Below are positions 18,333 to 25,809 of a stretch of 64,000 bases of DNA, in pieces. Each line of letters opens with the position of its first letter. The first letter of the stretch is position 1. The stretch spans positions 248,001 to 312,000 of the forward strand of contig CALWBL010000002.1 in NCBI GenBank assembly GCA_944376065.1, given 5' to 3'. The notes under the pieces are model-generated. The model saw only the letters and a list, made by a program, of their open reading frames with translations. It searched no databases and was not told the DNA's origin. The DNA comes from an uncultured Butyricicoccus sp. (GTDB lineage: Bacteria; Bacillota; Clostridia; Oscillospirales; Butyricicoccaceae). The translations under genes and the position numbers were made by a program.

Positions 18333-18565
18333 TGCTTATTTTACAACGAAAAGCAGGACAGTCCTTTGTTATAGGTGATGATATAGAAATCACTGTTCAA
18401 GAGATAAATGGTGGTCGAGTTCGTTTATCTATAAATGCACCAAAAAGTGTTTTAATTGTAAGAAAAGAGCTTATTGAAGCCCAAAAGGCAAACTGTTCTG
18501 CGGCCGAAGAAGTGGGTTCACCTATTCAGCTACTTGAACTTTTAAAAAGCGAATATACAAAATAA
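18332..18565 (+). CDS. csrA: Translational regulator CsrA
   Basis: 77 residues with the canonical MLILQRKAGQSFVIGDDIEI start and a VLIVRKEL strand with the RNA-contact Arg. It binds GGA motifs in the leader of flagellin mRNA; no flagellin gene lies in the window. Coupled to fliW by a 1-nt overlap and followed by a strong terminator. Confidence 0.96.
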   Translation: MLILQRKAGQSFVIGDDIEITVQEINGGRVRLSINAPKSVLIVRKELIEAQKANCSAAEEVGSPIQLLELLKSEYTK

Positions 18566-18573
18566 ATGTAAAA

Positions 18574-18613
18574 AGGGGTTTATGCATAAGTTTAGCATAA
18601 ACCCCTGATTTTA
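18574..18613. terminator. Bidirectional terminator between csrA and the ComFB-like gene
   Basis: A 12 bp perfect stem AGGGGTTTATGC (18574-18585) / GCATAAACCCCT (18595-18606). T-rich sequence follows on plus and a T-run (complement of the A-run at 18568-18574) on minus. Both converging genes end within about 20 nt of it. Confidence 0.8.
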
Positions 18614-18626
18614 TAAATAAAAATAG

Positions 18627-19871
18627 TTAGTGATGAGGATTTTCATTAACAATGACACATGCCTTCATCATCTGCACAGAAATTAGTCGTGAATATCTTG
18701 ATGCGTATATACGCATCAAACCATTTTTTTGGTCATCTTCAATAACAACATATTTAGATGGGAGATTAGTAAGCGTTAATGCTTTCATATCAGCAAGACA
18801 GCGTGGACAATGGCATTTGAGCATTTGAGATGAATATATAGACTCCTCTTCAACAAGCTCCTGAAGTATATTTACGTACCTAACTGACCGCTTGCCATGT
18901 GGAGCAGCACCAAAATAATCTTCGTGCTTAGAAACCACTGGCTTATTAATAGGTTGTGAGTTAGATTGTGGATTGCTTTCTAAATCTTTTTCTGTATCAG
19001 TATTATTTCGAGAAACAGCAGTAGTATCATCGGATATAACAGTGTTAGTGTCTTTTGAAAGCTCTGTCTCAGAAATTGTTTCTGAGGAAACATTAACTTC
19101 TGGTTGATGAGTTTTTTCTTCTTCTTGTTCTAAGCTGCTTAAAAGGTCAGAACAAATTTGGTCTTCAAGTTGTGCCTCTTGGTCCCGAACATTTTGCAGG
19201 ATTGGAACAACTGGTTGAGGTACTGGAGGTAATTCTGTTCCAATACTTTGTTCTGATGTATTAGCCTGGGTAGGTTCTTTTGATATTGACTCAGTATTAT
19301 TTTGAGCAAAAGAAGTAGAAATTGCATCATCAGACATAACAGTATTGGAATCTTGAATTTGTTCAGGCTGCGTTACAGGTTCAGACTGAGTTTGCTCAGA
19401 GCTATTTTGGGCAAATAAAGCAGCGATGGCATCGTCAGACATAACAGCATTGGAATTTTGAGTTTTTTCAGGCTGCGTTACAGGTTCAGACTGAGTTTGC
19501 TCAGAGCTATTTTGGGCAAATAAAGCAGCGATGGCATCGTCAGACATAACAGCATTGGAATTTTGAGTTTTTTCAGGCTGTGTTTCGGGTTCGGATTGAG
19601 TTTGCTCAGAGCTATTTTGAGCAAATAAAGCAGCGATAGCGTCATCAGACATATTACTGCTGGAATCTTGAACCTGTTGTGCTTTGGCAGAATGTTGTTG
19701 TTCCTCATTATGTTGTGCAAGAAGTTCAGCTATAGCATCATCAGACATATTGGAATCTACTGCATCTTTTGTACTTTTTTCTTCTATTGAATTGGAAGAT
19801 TCAATATTTTGCTCTGGCTTTGCGATAAGATTCAATACACGAGCAGTTTTATTACTACGTTTTGGTGGCAT
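18627..19871 (-). CDS. ComFB-domain protein with FliM-like peptide repeats
   Basis: 414 residues, soluble. The C-terminus (about 325-414) resembles the ComFB family: VRYVNILQELVEEE, three cysteines in KCHCPRC (353, 355, 358), then ALTLTNLPSKYVV. The N-terminal three quarters are Q/S/E-rich and low complexity. They contain five copies of MSDDAIA(A/E)LF/LAQ starting at residues 42, 74, 109, 144 and 179, the last one degenerate. Each resembles the CheY-binding helix of FliM (LSQSQIDMLLNA in this window). ComFB proteins have been reported as cyclic dinucleotide receptors; whether this one binds is untested. Transcribed head-on to the flagellar operons, 20 nt after the ParA-like gene and probably in its operon. 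Confidence 0.75.
   Translation of the reverse strand: MPPKRSNKTARVLNLIAKPEQNIESSNSIEEKSTKDAVDSNMSDDAIAELLAQHNEEQQHSAKAQQVQDSSSNMSDDAIAALFAQNSSEQTQSEPETQPEKTQNSNAVMSDDAIAALFAQNSSEQTQSEPVTQPEKTQNSNAVMSDDAIAALFAQNSSEQTQSEPVTQPEQIQDSNTVMSDDAISTSFAQNNTESISKEPTQANTSEQSIGTELPPVPQPVVPILQNVRDQEAQLEDQICSDLLSSLEQEEEKTHQPEVNVSSETISETELSKDTNTVISDDTTAVSRNNTDTEKDLESNPQSNSQPINKPVVSKHEDYFGAAPHGKRSVRYVNILQELVEEESIYSSQMLKCHCPRCLADMKALTLTNLPSKYVVIEDDQKNGLMRIYASRYSRLISVQMMKACVIVNENPHH
19316..19745 (-). repeat. Tandem 105-bp coding repeat in the ComFB-domain gene
   Basis: Units recur at 105 bp spacing (equivalent points near 19316, 19421, 19526 and 19631), with a shorter, more diverged fifth unit of about 96 bp near 19730. 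The units spanning about 19375-19590 are almost identical in DNA. They encode the MSDDAIA repeat with a Q/E/P-rich linker, so they are coding repeats rather than a CRISPR or intergenic repeat. Confidence 0.9.
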
Positions 19872-19891
19872 AAAATAAAAACCTCCTTATT

Positions 19892-20659
19892 TTAAGATAA
19901 TTCACACAATTTCAAAATTTCGTCTGTGAAAGAAGAAAAATCAGCAGATGGCTTACAATCGGGTGCATAAGTTATTACACTTTCACCATGTGCAGGAGCC
20001 TCAGCAACGCTTACACTTTGGCGAATACGAGCTTTAAAGACACGAGTATTAAGCTGTGTAGCAATTTGCTCAGAAAGTTCTAAAACTTCACGATTAAGAT
20101 TAAGTCTAGCATTAAATTTATTAAGTAATATGCCAAGAACCTCAAGCTGTGGGTTGTAATATTGTCGTACAGTTTCTATGGTTTCCTTAATCTGTGTTAC
20201 ACCAAGCAAACTCAAAATTTCAGGTGCCATTGGTATAACAAGTTTTCGAGCGGCAACATACGCATTAACAGTTAAAAGATTTAATGCAGGTGGAGTGTCT
20301 ATGATGATATAGTCATAGTTCTTAGCAATATGGTTCATTTCAGTTTTTAAAAGATATTCTCTACCAGGTTTATTAAACTCAAGTTCAACACCAGATAAAA
20401 GTATATTAGATGCTAAAAGGTCACAGTACTGAACATGACAAAGGGCTTGCTCAACAGTGATTTGTTTTTTAAATACCTCATAAAGTGTGTGTGTGTTTTC
20501 AATATCAACACCAAGGCTAAAACCTAAGTTGCCTTGAGGGTCGAGATCTATTGCAAGTACTTTTTTTCCACGCTCATAAAGTGATGCTATAAGAGCGGAA
20601 GAAGTGGTTGTTTTGCCCACGCCACCTTTTTGGTTTGTGATAGCGATTATTTCAGGCAC
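19892..20659 (-). CDS. Orphan ParA/Soj-type ATPase
   Basis: 255 residues. Deviant Walker A KGGVGKTT (11-18) with the signature lysine, Walker A' DLDPQGNLGFSLG, and Walker B IIIDTPPALNLLTVNAY: the MinD/ParA fold. Such ATPases position DNA, plasmids, chemoreceptor arrays or flagella. No ParB gene or parS-like site is adjacent, so it is not an ordinary chromosome-partition pair. The start is GTG 20659 with AAGGA 9 nt upstream. It sits inside the flagellar gene set, directly before the ComFB-domain gene, which suggests a shared task; that task is inferred, not shown. Confidence 0.9.
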   Translation of the reverse strand: MPEIIAITNQKGGVGKTTTSSALIASLYERGKKVLAIDLDPQGNLGFSLGVDIENTHTLYEVFKKQITVEQALCHVQYCDLLASNILLSGVELEFNKPGREYLLKTEMNHIAKNYDYIIIDTPPALNLLTVNAYVAARKLVIPMAPEILSLLGVTQIKETIETVRQYYNPQLEVLGILLNKFNARLNLNREVLELSEQIATQLNTRVFKARIRQSVSVAEAPAHGESVITYAPDCKPSADFSSFTDEILKLCELS

Positions 20660-20794
20660 AAAATCACGTCCTTATCAAAATTATTATTATTCTACCTATT
20701 ATTTTTAGTATACTATATGTCGAAATAAAAAAACAGAAGGAATTTTTTAAAAATTAAAAAATTATGCTAGAAATTTGTGCTTATACAGTAAAGG

Positions 20795-20801
20795 AAAGGA
20801 G
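20795..20801 (+). promoter_or_regulatory. Ribosome binding site fixing the fliD start
   Basis: AAAGGAG is 9 nt before ATG 20811. The in-frame TTG at 20775 lies upstream of this site and has no RBS of its own. Confidence 0.6.
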
Positions 20802-20810
20802 TGCTTTTTT

Positions 20811-23072
20811 ATGGCATCGATAAGCAGTTTAACCAGTAGCTCCAGCTCAAGTATTTATGGAAGCAGAAGCAGTAATATCATCAGTGGTCTTGCAAGTGGT
20901 CTGGATACAGAAAGCCTTATTGAGGGCATGGTGCAAGGCATAAAATCTAAAATTGACAAGCAAAAACAGGAGAAAACACTTCTAGGTTGGCAGCAAACAG
21001 CTTACAGAGGCATTAGTGACCAGCTTGTTAAGCTTTCTACCAAGTATATGTCATACGCTTCTGATTCAAATCTTATGGGGTCAGATTTGTTTAGTTCAAG
21101 CGTTATTACACCTATGGGTACATATGCAAGTATGATTTCCGCATCTGGTGCAACAAGCAGTGATATACAAATTAAAAAAGCAGAAATGGCAACAAATGCA
21201 AGTGTTACATTTGATGGACTTGCTAGCGGTAAAATAAGTGATACTATATCTGGTAAAGATATATCATTAAGCAGTGATGTACCAGTAAGTAATTTTGCAG
21301 GAAAATCTATAACATTTGAATATGACTCAACAACCATTAAGGTTTCTTTTGCATCAGATGCTAAGTATAAAACTCAAGAAGAAGTTGCCAATGAAATTAA
21401 AAAGCAATTTGATGAAAAGATGAAAGCTGCTGGCAAGGCCGGTGAGGTAGATCTTAAAGTTTCATCATCTGGTCAAATTACATTTGATATTAAGGGTAGC
21501 GGTGATCTTAAGGTTACTGATGGTTCACAGGAAACACTTGATGCACTAAGTTTAAGAAAAGATCAGGATTTAACAAGTGGTTCTAATGTAACAGTTGGTG
21601 ATTTGAACACCGACAAAAAAGCTCTAGATTTATTAAAAGGTTCAACATTAAGTGTTACATTTGGCAGTAAAAGTACAACTCTTACTATTCCAGGTGATGC
21701 CACAGACGCAAATGACATAATAGATAGTTTACAAAAACAAATAGATAAGGCATTTGGCTATAACCGTGTAACAGTTTCCAACAAATCTACAAATGGTACA
21801 GACGGTTTGCAATTACAGTTTGAAGTTCAAAAAACATCTGATACCAGCACTGTGTTCACAATTACTTCTGGTTCAGCTCAGATAATGGGTAAAGATGGTG
21901 TTTTAGGACTTGAATCTGGTTCATCTAACCGTGTTAACACCAATATGACACTTGAACAGTTAGGTATTACAAATTTAGGAGATGGACGTTTAGAGATAAA
22001 TGGTGTTGAGATAGGAACCTACAATAAAGATACAAAACTATCAACTATTATTTCCGATATAAATAGCTCGGATGCTGGTGTGAAAGTTACATATTCTCAG
22101 ACAGCAAACCAGTTTATCTTTACATCTACTTACGGCGGTGCAGGTGGCAAAGTGGAGCTTGATGGCGATATAGCAAAAAATGTTTTTGGTACGCCTTCAA
22201 AAGAAGTACAAGGAAAAGATGCTACCATAACAGCACTAATAAATGGCACAGAGAAAACATTAACCAGTGACACAAACACATTTAATATTGATGGTATGTC
22301 AATAACTGTAAATGGAGCGTTTCAGGTTCAAGGAAATGAAACGGCTGTAACATTTAACAAAAACGTAGATGCAGATAAGATTATAAGCAATATAAAAACA
22401 TTTGTTGAAGAATATAATGCAATGCTTGAAGATCTTAGCGAATTATATTCAACTCAGCCAGACAGTAAATATTCGCCTCTGACCGATGATCAGAAGGCAG
22501 ATATGACCGAAAAACAGATTGAAGAATATGAGAAAAAAGCTCAGCAAGGTATGCTATTTGCAGATAGCGACCTGAAGGCTTTGGCAAGCGATTTACGTTT
22601 CTTATTCTCTGATACGAGTTTAGAGGAGATTGGTATTAAAACTTCAACTGAGGCTGCTGATAGAGGTAAGCTGTCAATCGATGAAAACGCTCTTAGAGCT
22701 GCTCTTGCAAGCGATCCAGAAAAGGTTCAAAAAGCTCTGTCAGCACCAGTTGAAACCAATGACAAGGGTTATGTAACCGGTGGCGGCGCTATAAGCAGAC
22801 TAAAAGAAGTTATCAACGAATATGCTGGCACAACTGGTGCAACAAAGGGTATTCTTATTGAAAAGGCTGGCTCTCAGTTTTCAGCAACATCAATGCTCAA
22901 GAACACAATTCAGGATAAAATGGACGATATTGATGATATCATTGAAAAATTTACAAACCAGCTAAATGATAAAATCGATTTCTATACCTCTAAATTTAGT
23001 AAGCTTGAAGTTCTTATAAGCCAGATGAACTCACAAAGCTCTTATCTGGCAGGAATGAGTGGCGGATATTAA
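20811..23072 (+). CDS. fliD: Flagellar filament cap protein FliD
   Basis: 753 residues from ATG 20811. The N-terminal FliD_N motif SGLASGLDTESLIEGMVQGI, followed by KIDKQKQEKTLLGWQQTAYR, and the C-terminal FliD_C coiled coil (about 520-753, ending in SQMNSQSSYLAGMSG) are clear. The middle (about 110-500) is Ser/Thr/Asp-rich and enlarged; Bacillus FliD has about 500 residues, so this cap has extra surface domains. It caps the filament and folds exported flagellin. fliS and a FliT-like gene follow. Confidence 0.95.
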   Translation: MASISSLTSSSSSSIYGSRSSNIISGLASGLDTESLIEGMVQGIKSKIDKQKQEKTLLGWQQTAYRGISDQLVKLSTKYMSYASDSNLMGSDLFSSSVITPMGTYASMISASGATSSDIQIKKAEMATNASVTFDGLASGKISDTISGKDISLSSDVPVSNFAGKSITFEYDSTTIKVSFASDAKYKTQEEVANEIKKQFDEKMKAAGKAGEVDLKVSSSGQITFDIKGSGDLKVTDGSQETLDALSLRKDQDLTSGSNVTVGDLNTDKKALDLLKGSTLSVTFGSKSTTLTIPGDATDANDIIDSLQKQIDKAFGYNRVTVSNKSTNGTDGLQLQFEVQKTSDTSTVFTITSGSAQIMGKDGVLGLESGSSNRVNTNMTLEQLGITNLGDGRLEINGVEIGTYNKDTKLSTIISDINSSDAGVKVTYSQTANQFIFTSTYGGAGGKVELDGDIAKNVFGTPSKEVQGKDATITALINGTEKTLTSDTNTFNIDGMSITVNGAFQVQGNETAVTFNKNVDADKIISNIKTFVEEYNAMLEDLSELYSTQPDSKYSPLTDDQKADMTEKQIEEYEKKAQQGMLFADSDLKALASDLRFLFSDTSLEEIGIKTSTEAADRGKLSIDENALRAALASDPEKVQKALSAPVETNDKGYVTGGGAISRLKEVINEYAGTTGATKGILIEKAGSQFSATSMLKNTIQDKMDDIDDIIEKFTNQLNDKIDFYTSKFSKLEVLISQMNSQSSYLAGMSGGY

Positions 23073-23119
23073 TTAGCAATACGGTTATTCTGTATTTTTG
23101 GGAAAGGATTTTTTAAAAT

Positions 23120-23491
23120 ATGGATATGCAGGGGTATCAACAATATAAAGCACAATCCATAAACACAATGACGCAGGGCGAGCTATTGATGCTGCTGTAT
23201 GATGAGCTTGTTAAGCGCTTAATCCGTACAGAATTAGCTCTGAAAAAGAAAGATTTTGAGCTTTTTGAAACATCAGTTGTAAGATGTATTGATATTGTAA
23301 GATACTTAGATCGTACTTTAGATATGAAATATCCAATAAGCCGAGATCTTCACAGACTTTATGATTATTTCCTTTATATGTTAAATCGTGTGCGTTTTGG
23401 AAGAAATGCTCAAGTTCTTGAGCAGATTAAACCTCAACTAATAGATATGAGAGATACTTTCAGAAAAGCACAAGAGGCACAGAGTATATGA
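23120..23491 (+). CDS. fliS: Flagellin export chaperone FliS
   Basis: 123 residues with the hallmark YQQYKAQSINTMTQGELLMLLYDELVK-type N-terminus (positions 5-31) and a helical bundle. FliS binds the flagellin C-terminus and prevents premature polymerisation. Overlaps the next gene by 4 nt (ATGA). Confidence 0.96.
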   Translation: MDMQGYQQYKAQSINTMTQGELLMLLYDELVKRLIRTELALKKKDFELFETSVVRCIDIVRYLDRTLDMKYPISRDLHRLYDYFLYMLNRVRFGRNAQVLEQIKPQLIDMRDTFRKAQEAQSI

Positions 23492-23862
23492 ATGCTGAAT
23501 GGATAAAAATATTAGTTCAATTAAAAAAAAGATATTCTTTATTAAGCGAGATTTATGATTTAACAGAACAAATGTCACAGGCTTTAAATCGTGATGATGA
23601 AATATCATTTAGTATGCTCTTAGCTATGAGACAGGAGCCAATTCTAAAAATGAAAGAATCAGATATGATTATTAAAGGATTAAGGTCTACATTACCAGTT
23701 GATATTGTAAATAGGTGGTCAGCATTAGAAAATAACGACAATCCAAATAGCCAAGAGGAAACGCTGTTTAAACAGCAGATGGAGCAGAATCAAAGACTTG
23801 TTGAGCGATTGGTTTCATTTGATAAGCGTATCTTAAAAGTATTGTCAAATAAAAAAAGATAA
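23488..23862 (+). CDS. FliT-like flagellar chaperone
   Basis: 124 residues, entirely helical (LLSEIYDLTEQMSQALNRDD; LKMKESDMIIKGLRS). It sits in the fliD-fliS-fliT position and is coupled to fliS by an ATGA overlap. FliT chaperones FliD. Sequence identity in the family is poor, so a generic FlgN/FliT-type chaperone is the safe name. Confidence 0.75.
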   Translation: MNAEWIKILVQLKKRYSLLSEIYDLTEQMSQALNRDDEISFSMLLAMRQEPILKMKESDMIIKGLRSTLPVDIVNRWSALENNDNPNSQEETLFKQQMEQNQRLVERLVSFDKRILKVLSNKKR

Positions 23863-23867
23863 AAACT

Positions 23868-23910
23868 ATTCCCATCGCATTCATATTTAAGTTGCGATGG
23901 GAATACTTTT
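23868..23910. terminator. Bidirectional terminator after the fliD operon
   Basis: A 12 bp stem ATTCCCATCGCA (23868-23879) / TGCGATGGGAAT (23893-23904), followed by ACTTTT on plus. On minus a T-rich tail follows. The 134 nt from here to the peptidase gene stop hold nothing else I can support. Confidence 0.75.
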
Positions 23911-24044
23911 GGAATAATACACAATATATTCGATAATAGAACGAAAAATATGCAATTTTCATGTGGAAAAAAATATGATATGCTATTGCTCATTTTCGTT
24001 ATTTGCTGTAAAATAGTGATATGGTGTGTTGACGCATGTCGAGT

Positions 24045-24950
24045 TTATTGACTTGCTGATAAAAACCATAGTGGTGCACCGCTGCTTCGACTCATGCTTA
24101 ATTCATCAATGATAAGCTGTGCGTCCCATTCTTGCAGACTGCGCGTGCGGCTTATAGGGTCGGCAACAAGTACCTTGCCATCATCGGTTAAGCCACGCAG
24201 AACTATAAAGTGTCCAGTGTTAGTGAAATGCCCAGGCCCCATAAGAGCAATGGCTATTTCGCCACTTGACAATCTGTTACATAGCTCGGTCGCGTCAAGT
24301 GATGCAGGTGCAGCACAGTTTAAACCAAATGATGCTGCAACACCTTGTACGATGTTATGATATGAACCGCTTTTAGGTGCCCAGTATCCTTGTTCGGCGC
24401 AAAAGACAGCCATCTTGGCGGGGTCGGTTTCTTGTGAGGTTAAGCTGTTTATGACCATTGCAAGAGATGTAGGACCACAGCCGTACACACCGATAGGGTC
24501 ATTACCATAAAGCTGGTCTTTCCACTCAGGGTCATTTTGAGCAAAATATGATATAGGAACTAATCCACCAGTTAATGTTTCAATACCATCAATTCGTGTC
24601 ATTACAGTTGATGCGTCCTCGTTGATTGGAGAGGATTGTTCTTGGTTTTCTTCTTGAGCTTGAGAAAATTTTTCACCCAGCAGATCAAGTTGATTATCAA
24701 ACCAGTTTTTGCAGTCTAAAAACCAGTCACCTGTATTTTTGGCAAATTGCTTGCTATATGATATAGTGCTTTGAGCGATGTTTTTTGCTGCAACTTGTAC
24801 AGGAGTTACAATCTTTTTAAAAACTAGCGGGTCATGCCAATAACAGATGGCAAGTTCTACACCGCCAACACATGTTACAAATAAGAAAATGACCAGTAGT
24901 GTCATTTTAAGTTTTTCAAATTTGGGTTTCGTTATTTTATTTGATCTCAA
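24045..24950 (-). CDS. Membrane-anchored C39-type (Peptidase_C39_2) cysteine peptidase
   Basis: 301 residues from TTG 24950. A basic N-terminus and one transmembrane segment (about 17-37) anchor it, with the bulk outside. The C-terminal papain-like domain (about 130-301) shows the oxyanion Gln of YFAQNDPEW, Cys158 in YGCGPTSLAM, His247 in GHFIVLRG and Asp264 in LVADP, the complete C39 triad. These peptidases cleave peptides, often at Gly-Gly or in the wall; the substrate is unknown. An acidic Q/E linker lies between anchor and domain. The start is chosen by the RBS: the in-frame GTG at 24965 would precede the Shine-Dalgarno. Divergent from the FtsE-like gene, with a strong promoter. Confidence 0.85.
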   Translation of the reverse strand: MRSNKITKPKFEKLKMTLLVIFLFVTCVGGVELAICYWHDPLVFKKIVTPVQVAAKNIAQSTISYSKQFAKNTGDWFLDCKNWFDNQLDLLGEKFSQAQEENQEQSSPINEDASTVMTRIDGIETLTGGLVPISYFAQNDPEWKDQLYGNDPIGVYGCGPTSLAMVINSLTSQETDPAKMAVFCAEQGYWAPKSGSYHNIVQGVAASFGLNCAAPASLDATELCNRLSSGEIAIALMGPGHFTNTGHFIVLRGLTDDGKVLVADPISRTRSLQEWDAQLIIDELSMSRSSGAPLWFLSASQ

Positions 24951-24958
24951 AAGATTCA

Positions 24959-24963
24959 CCTCC
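24959..24963 (-). promoter_or_regulatory. Shine-Dalgarno that selects the TTG start of the C39 peptidase
   Basis: GGAGG on the minus strand with an 8 nt spacer to TTG 24950. The upstream in-frame GTG at 24965 overlaps it and has no SD of its own. Confidence 0.65.
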
Positions 24964-24982
24964 ACAAATTTTATTTTTTATT

Positions 24983-25011
24983 ATCATAACAAACAAATCG
25001 TAATTTGTCTA
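24983..25011 (-). promoter_or_regulatory. Sigma-A-type promoter of the C39 peptidase gene
   Basis: On the minus strand TAGACA (25006-25011), a 17 nt spacer and TATGAT (24983-24988): five of six at both boxes. Confidence 0.6.
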
Positions 25012-25042
25012 ATCTTTGAATATTATGTATGGAGGAAATATT

Positions 25043-25747
25043 GTGCCTCAGATAGAACTTCAAAATGTAACAAAGTATTTTGTCAATGACCGCAAAAAAC
25101 GCTTTGCAGCAGTTGACGATATTTCACTTACCATTGAAGAAGGCGATTTTGTCTTTTTAATCGGTAGTAGTGGTGCGGGTAAAACAACACTGCTTAAATT
25201 GATTGCTAATCAAATTCGTTCTGACTCCGGTCGAATATGGATTGGGGATCAAGATGTAACTAAACTTCGTTATTGGAGAAGAACTTCATATAGAAGAATG
25301 GTTGGACAGGTTTGGCAGGAAGCTGGACTTATAAGAAAAAAGACAATAAGAGAAAATTTATATATAGTTCAGCGAGCGTTGGGGGTAAGATCCAAAATAG
25401 CTCAAGAAAACACAACAAAAGCCCTTGCTTTGGTTGGCATGAGAGCTATGGCGGAACGCTATCCATTTGAGCTTTCGGGAGGACAAATAAAGCTAGTGGA
25501 GCTTGCAAGGGCGGTTATTTGTAATCCGCCTATCCTTGTGGTGGACGAGATAACAGCTAACCTTGATTATGACACCAGTTGGGATATTATGAATATCCTT
25601 GCGGAAATTAACCGTTGTGGAACAACCATTATAATGGCTACACATGCCAAACAGTTTGTAAATTTAATGAGAAAACGAGTTGTTACACTTGTAGAGGGCC
25701 GTATAGTTGCGGACATTCCAAAGGGAAAGTACGGGGAGCTAAAATAA
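25043..25747 (+). CDS. FtsE-like ABC transporter ATPase without adjacent permease
   Basis: 234 residues from GTG 25043 (GGAGG 7 nt upstream). Walker A GSSGAGKTT (41-49), a Q-loop at MVGQVWQEAGLI, signature LSGGQIKLVELARA, Walker B ILVVDEITANLD and H-loop ATHAK. Overall most like FtsE/LolD ATPases. The Walker B stretch DEIT replaces the usual DEPT, and the signature lacks the common QQQR run. No FtsX or other permease is nearby: the next gene is an MCP and the divergent gene is a peptidase. It may act with an FtsX encoded elsewhere to control a wall hydrolase, or may be a regulatory ATPase. Confidence 0.85.
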   Translation: MPQIELQNVTKYFVNDRKKRFAAVDDISLTIEEGDFVFLIGSSGAGKTTLLKLIANQIRSDSGRIWIGDQDVTKLRYWRRTSYRRMVGQVWQEAGLIRKKTIRENLYIVQRALGVRSKIAQENTTKALALVGMRAMAERYPFELSGGQIKLVELARAVICNPPILVVDEITANLDYDTSWDIMNILAEINRCGTTIIMATHAKQFVNLMRKRVVTLVEGRIVADIPKGKYGELK

Positions 25748-25809
25748 AAAACAAGGCTTTTCCGTTTTTTCATAGATTCAATAGATTCAAAGGAAGGAAA
25801 TGATACAAA

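Noticed and set aside
19316..19745. CRISPR-like direct repeats
   Set aside because: The repeats are 105 bp, contiguous and in frame with a protein; there are no unique spacers of equal length and no cas genes.
20660..20794. Sigma-28 promoter for fliD
   Set aside because: TATACT (20709-20714) and a GTCGAAAT are present, but neither has a partner box at proper spacing.
25016..25042. Upstream TTG start for the FtsE-like ATPase
   Set aside because: The strong GGAGG at 25031-25035 lies downstream of it and points to GTG 25043.
25748..25809. Terminator between the FtsE-like gene and the MCP
   Set aside because: T-rich sequence is present but I find no stem; co-transcription is possible.
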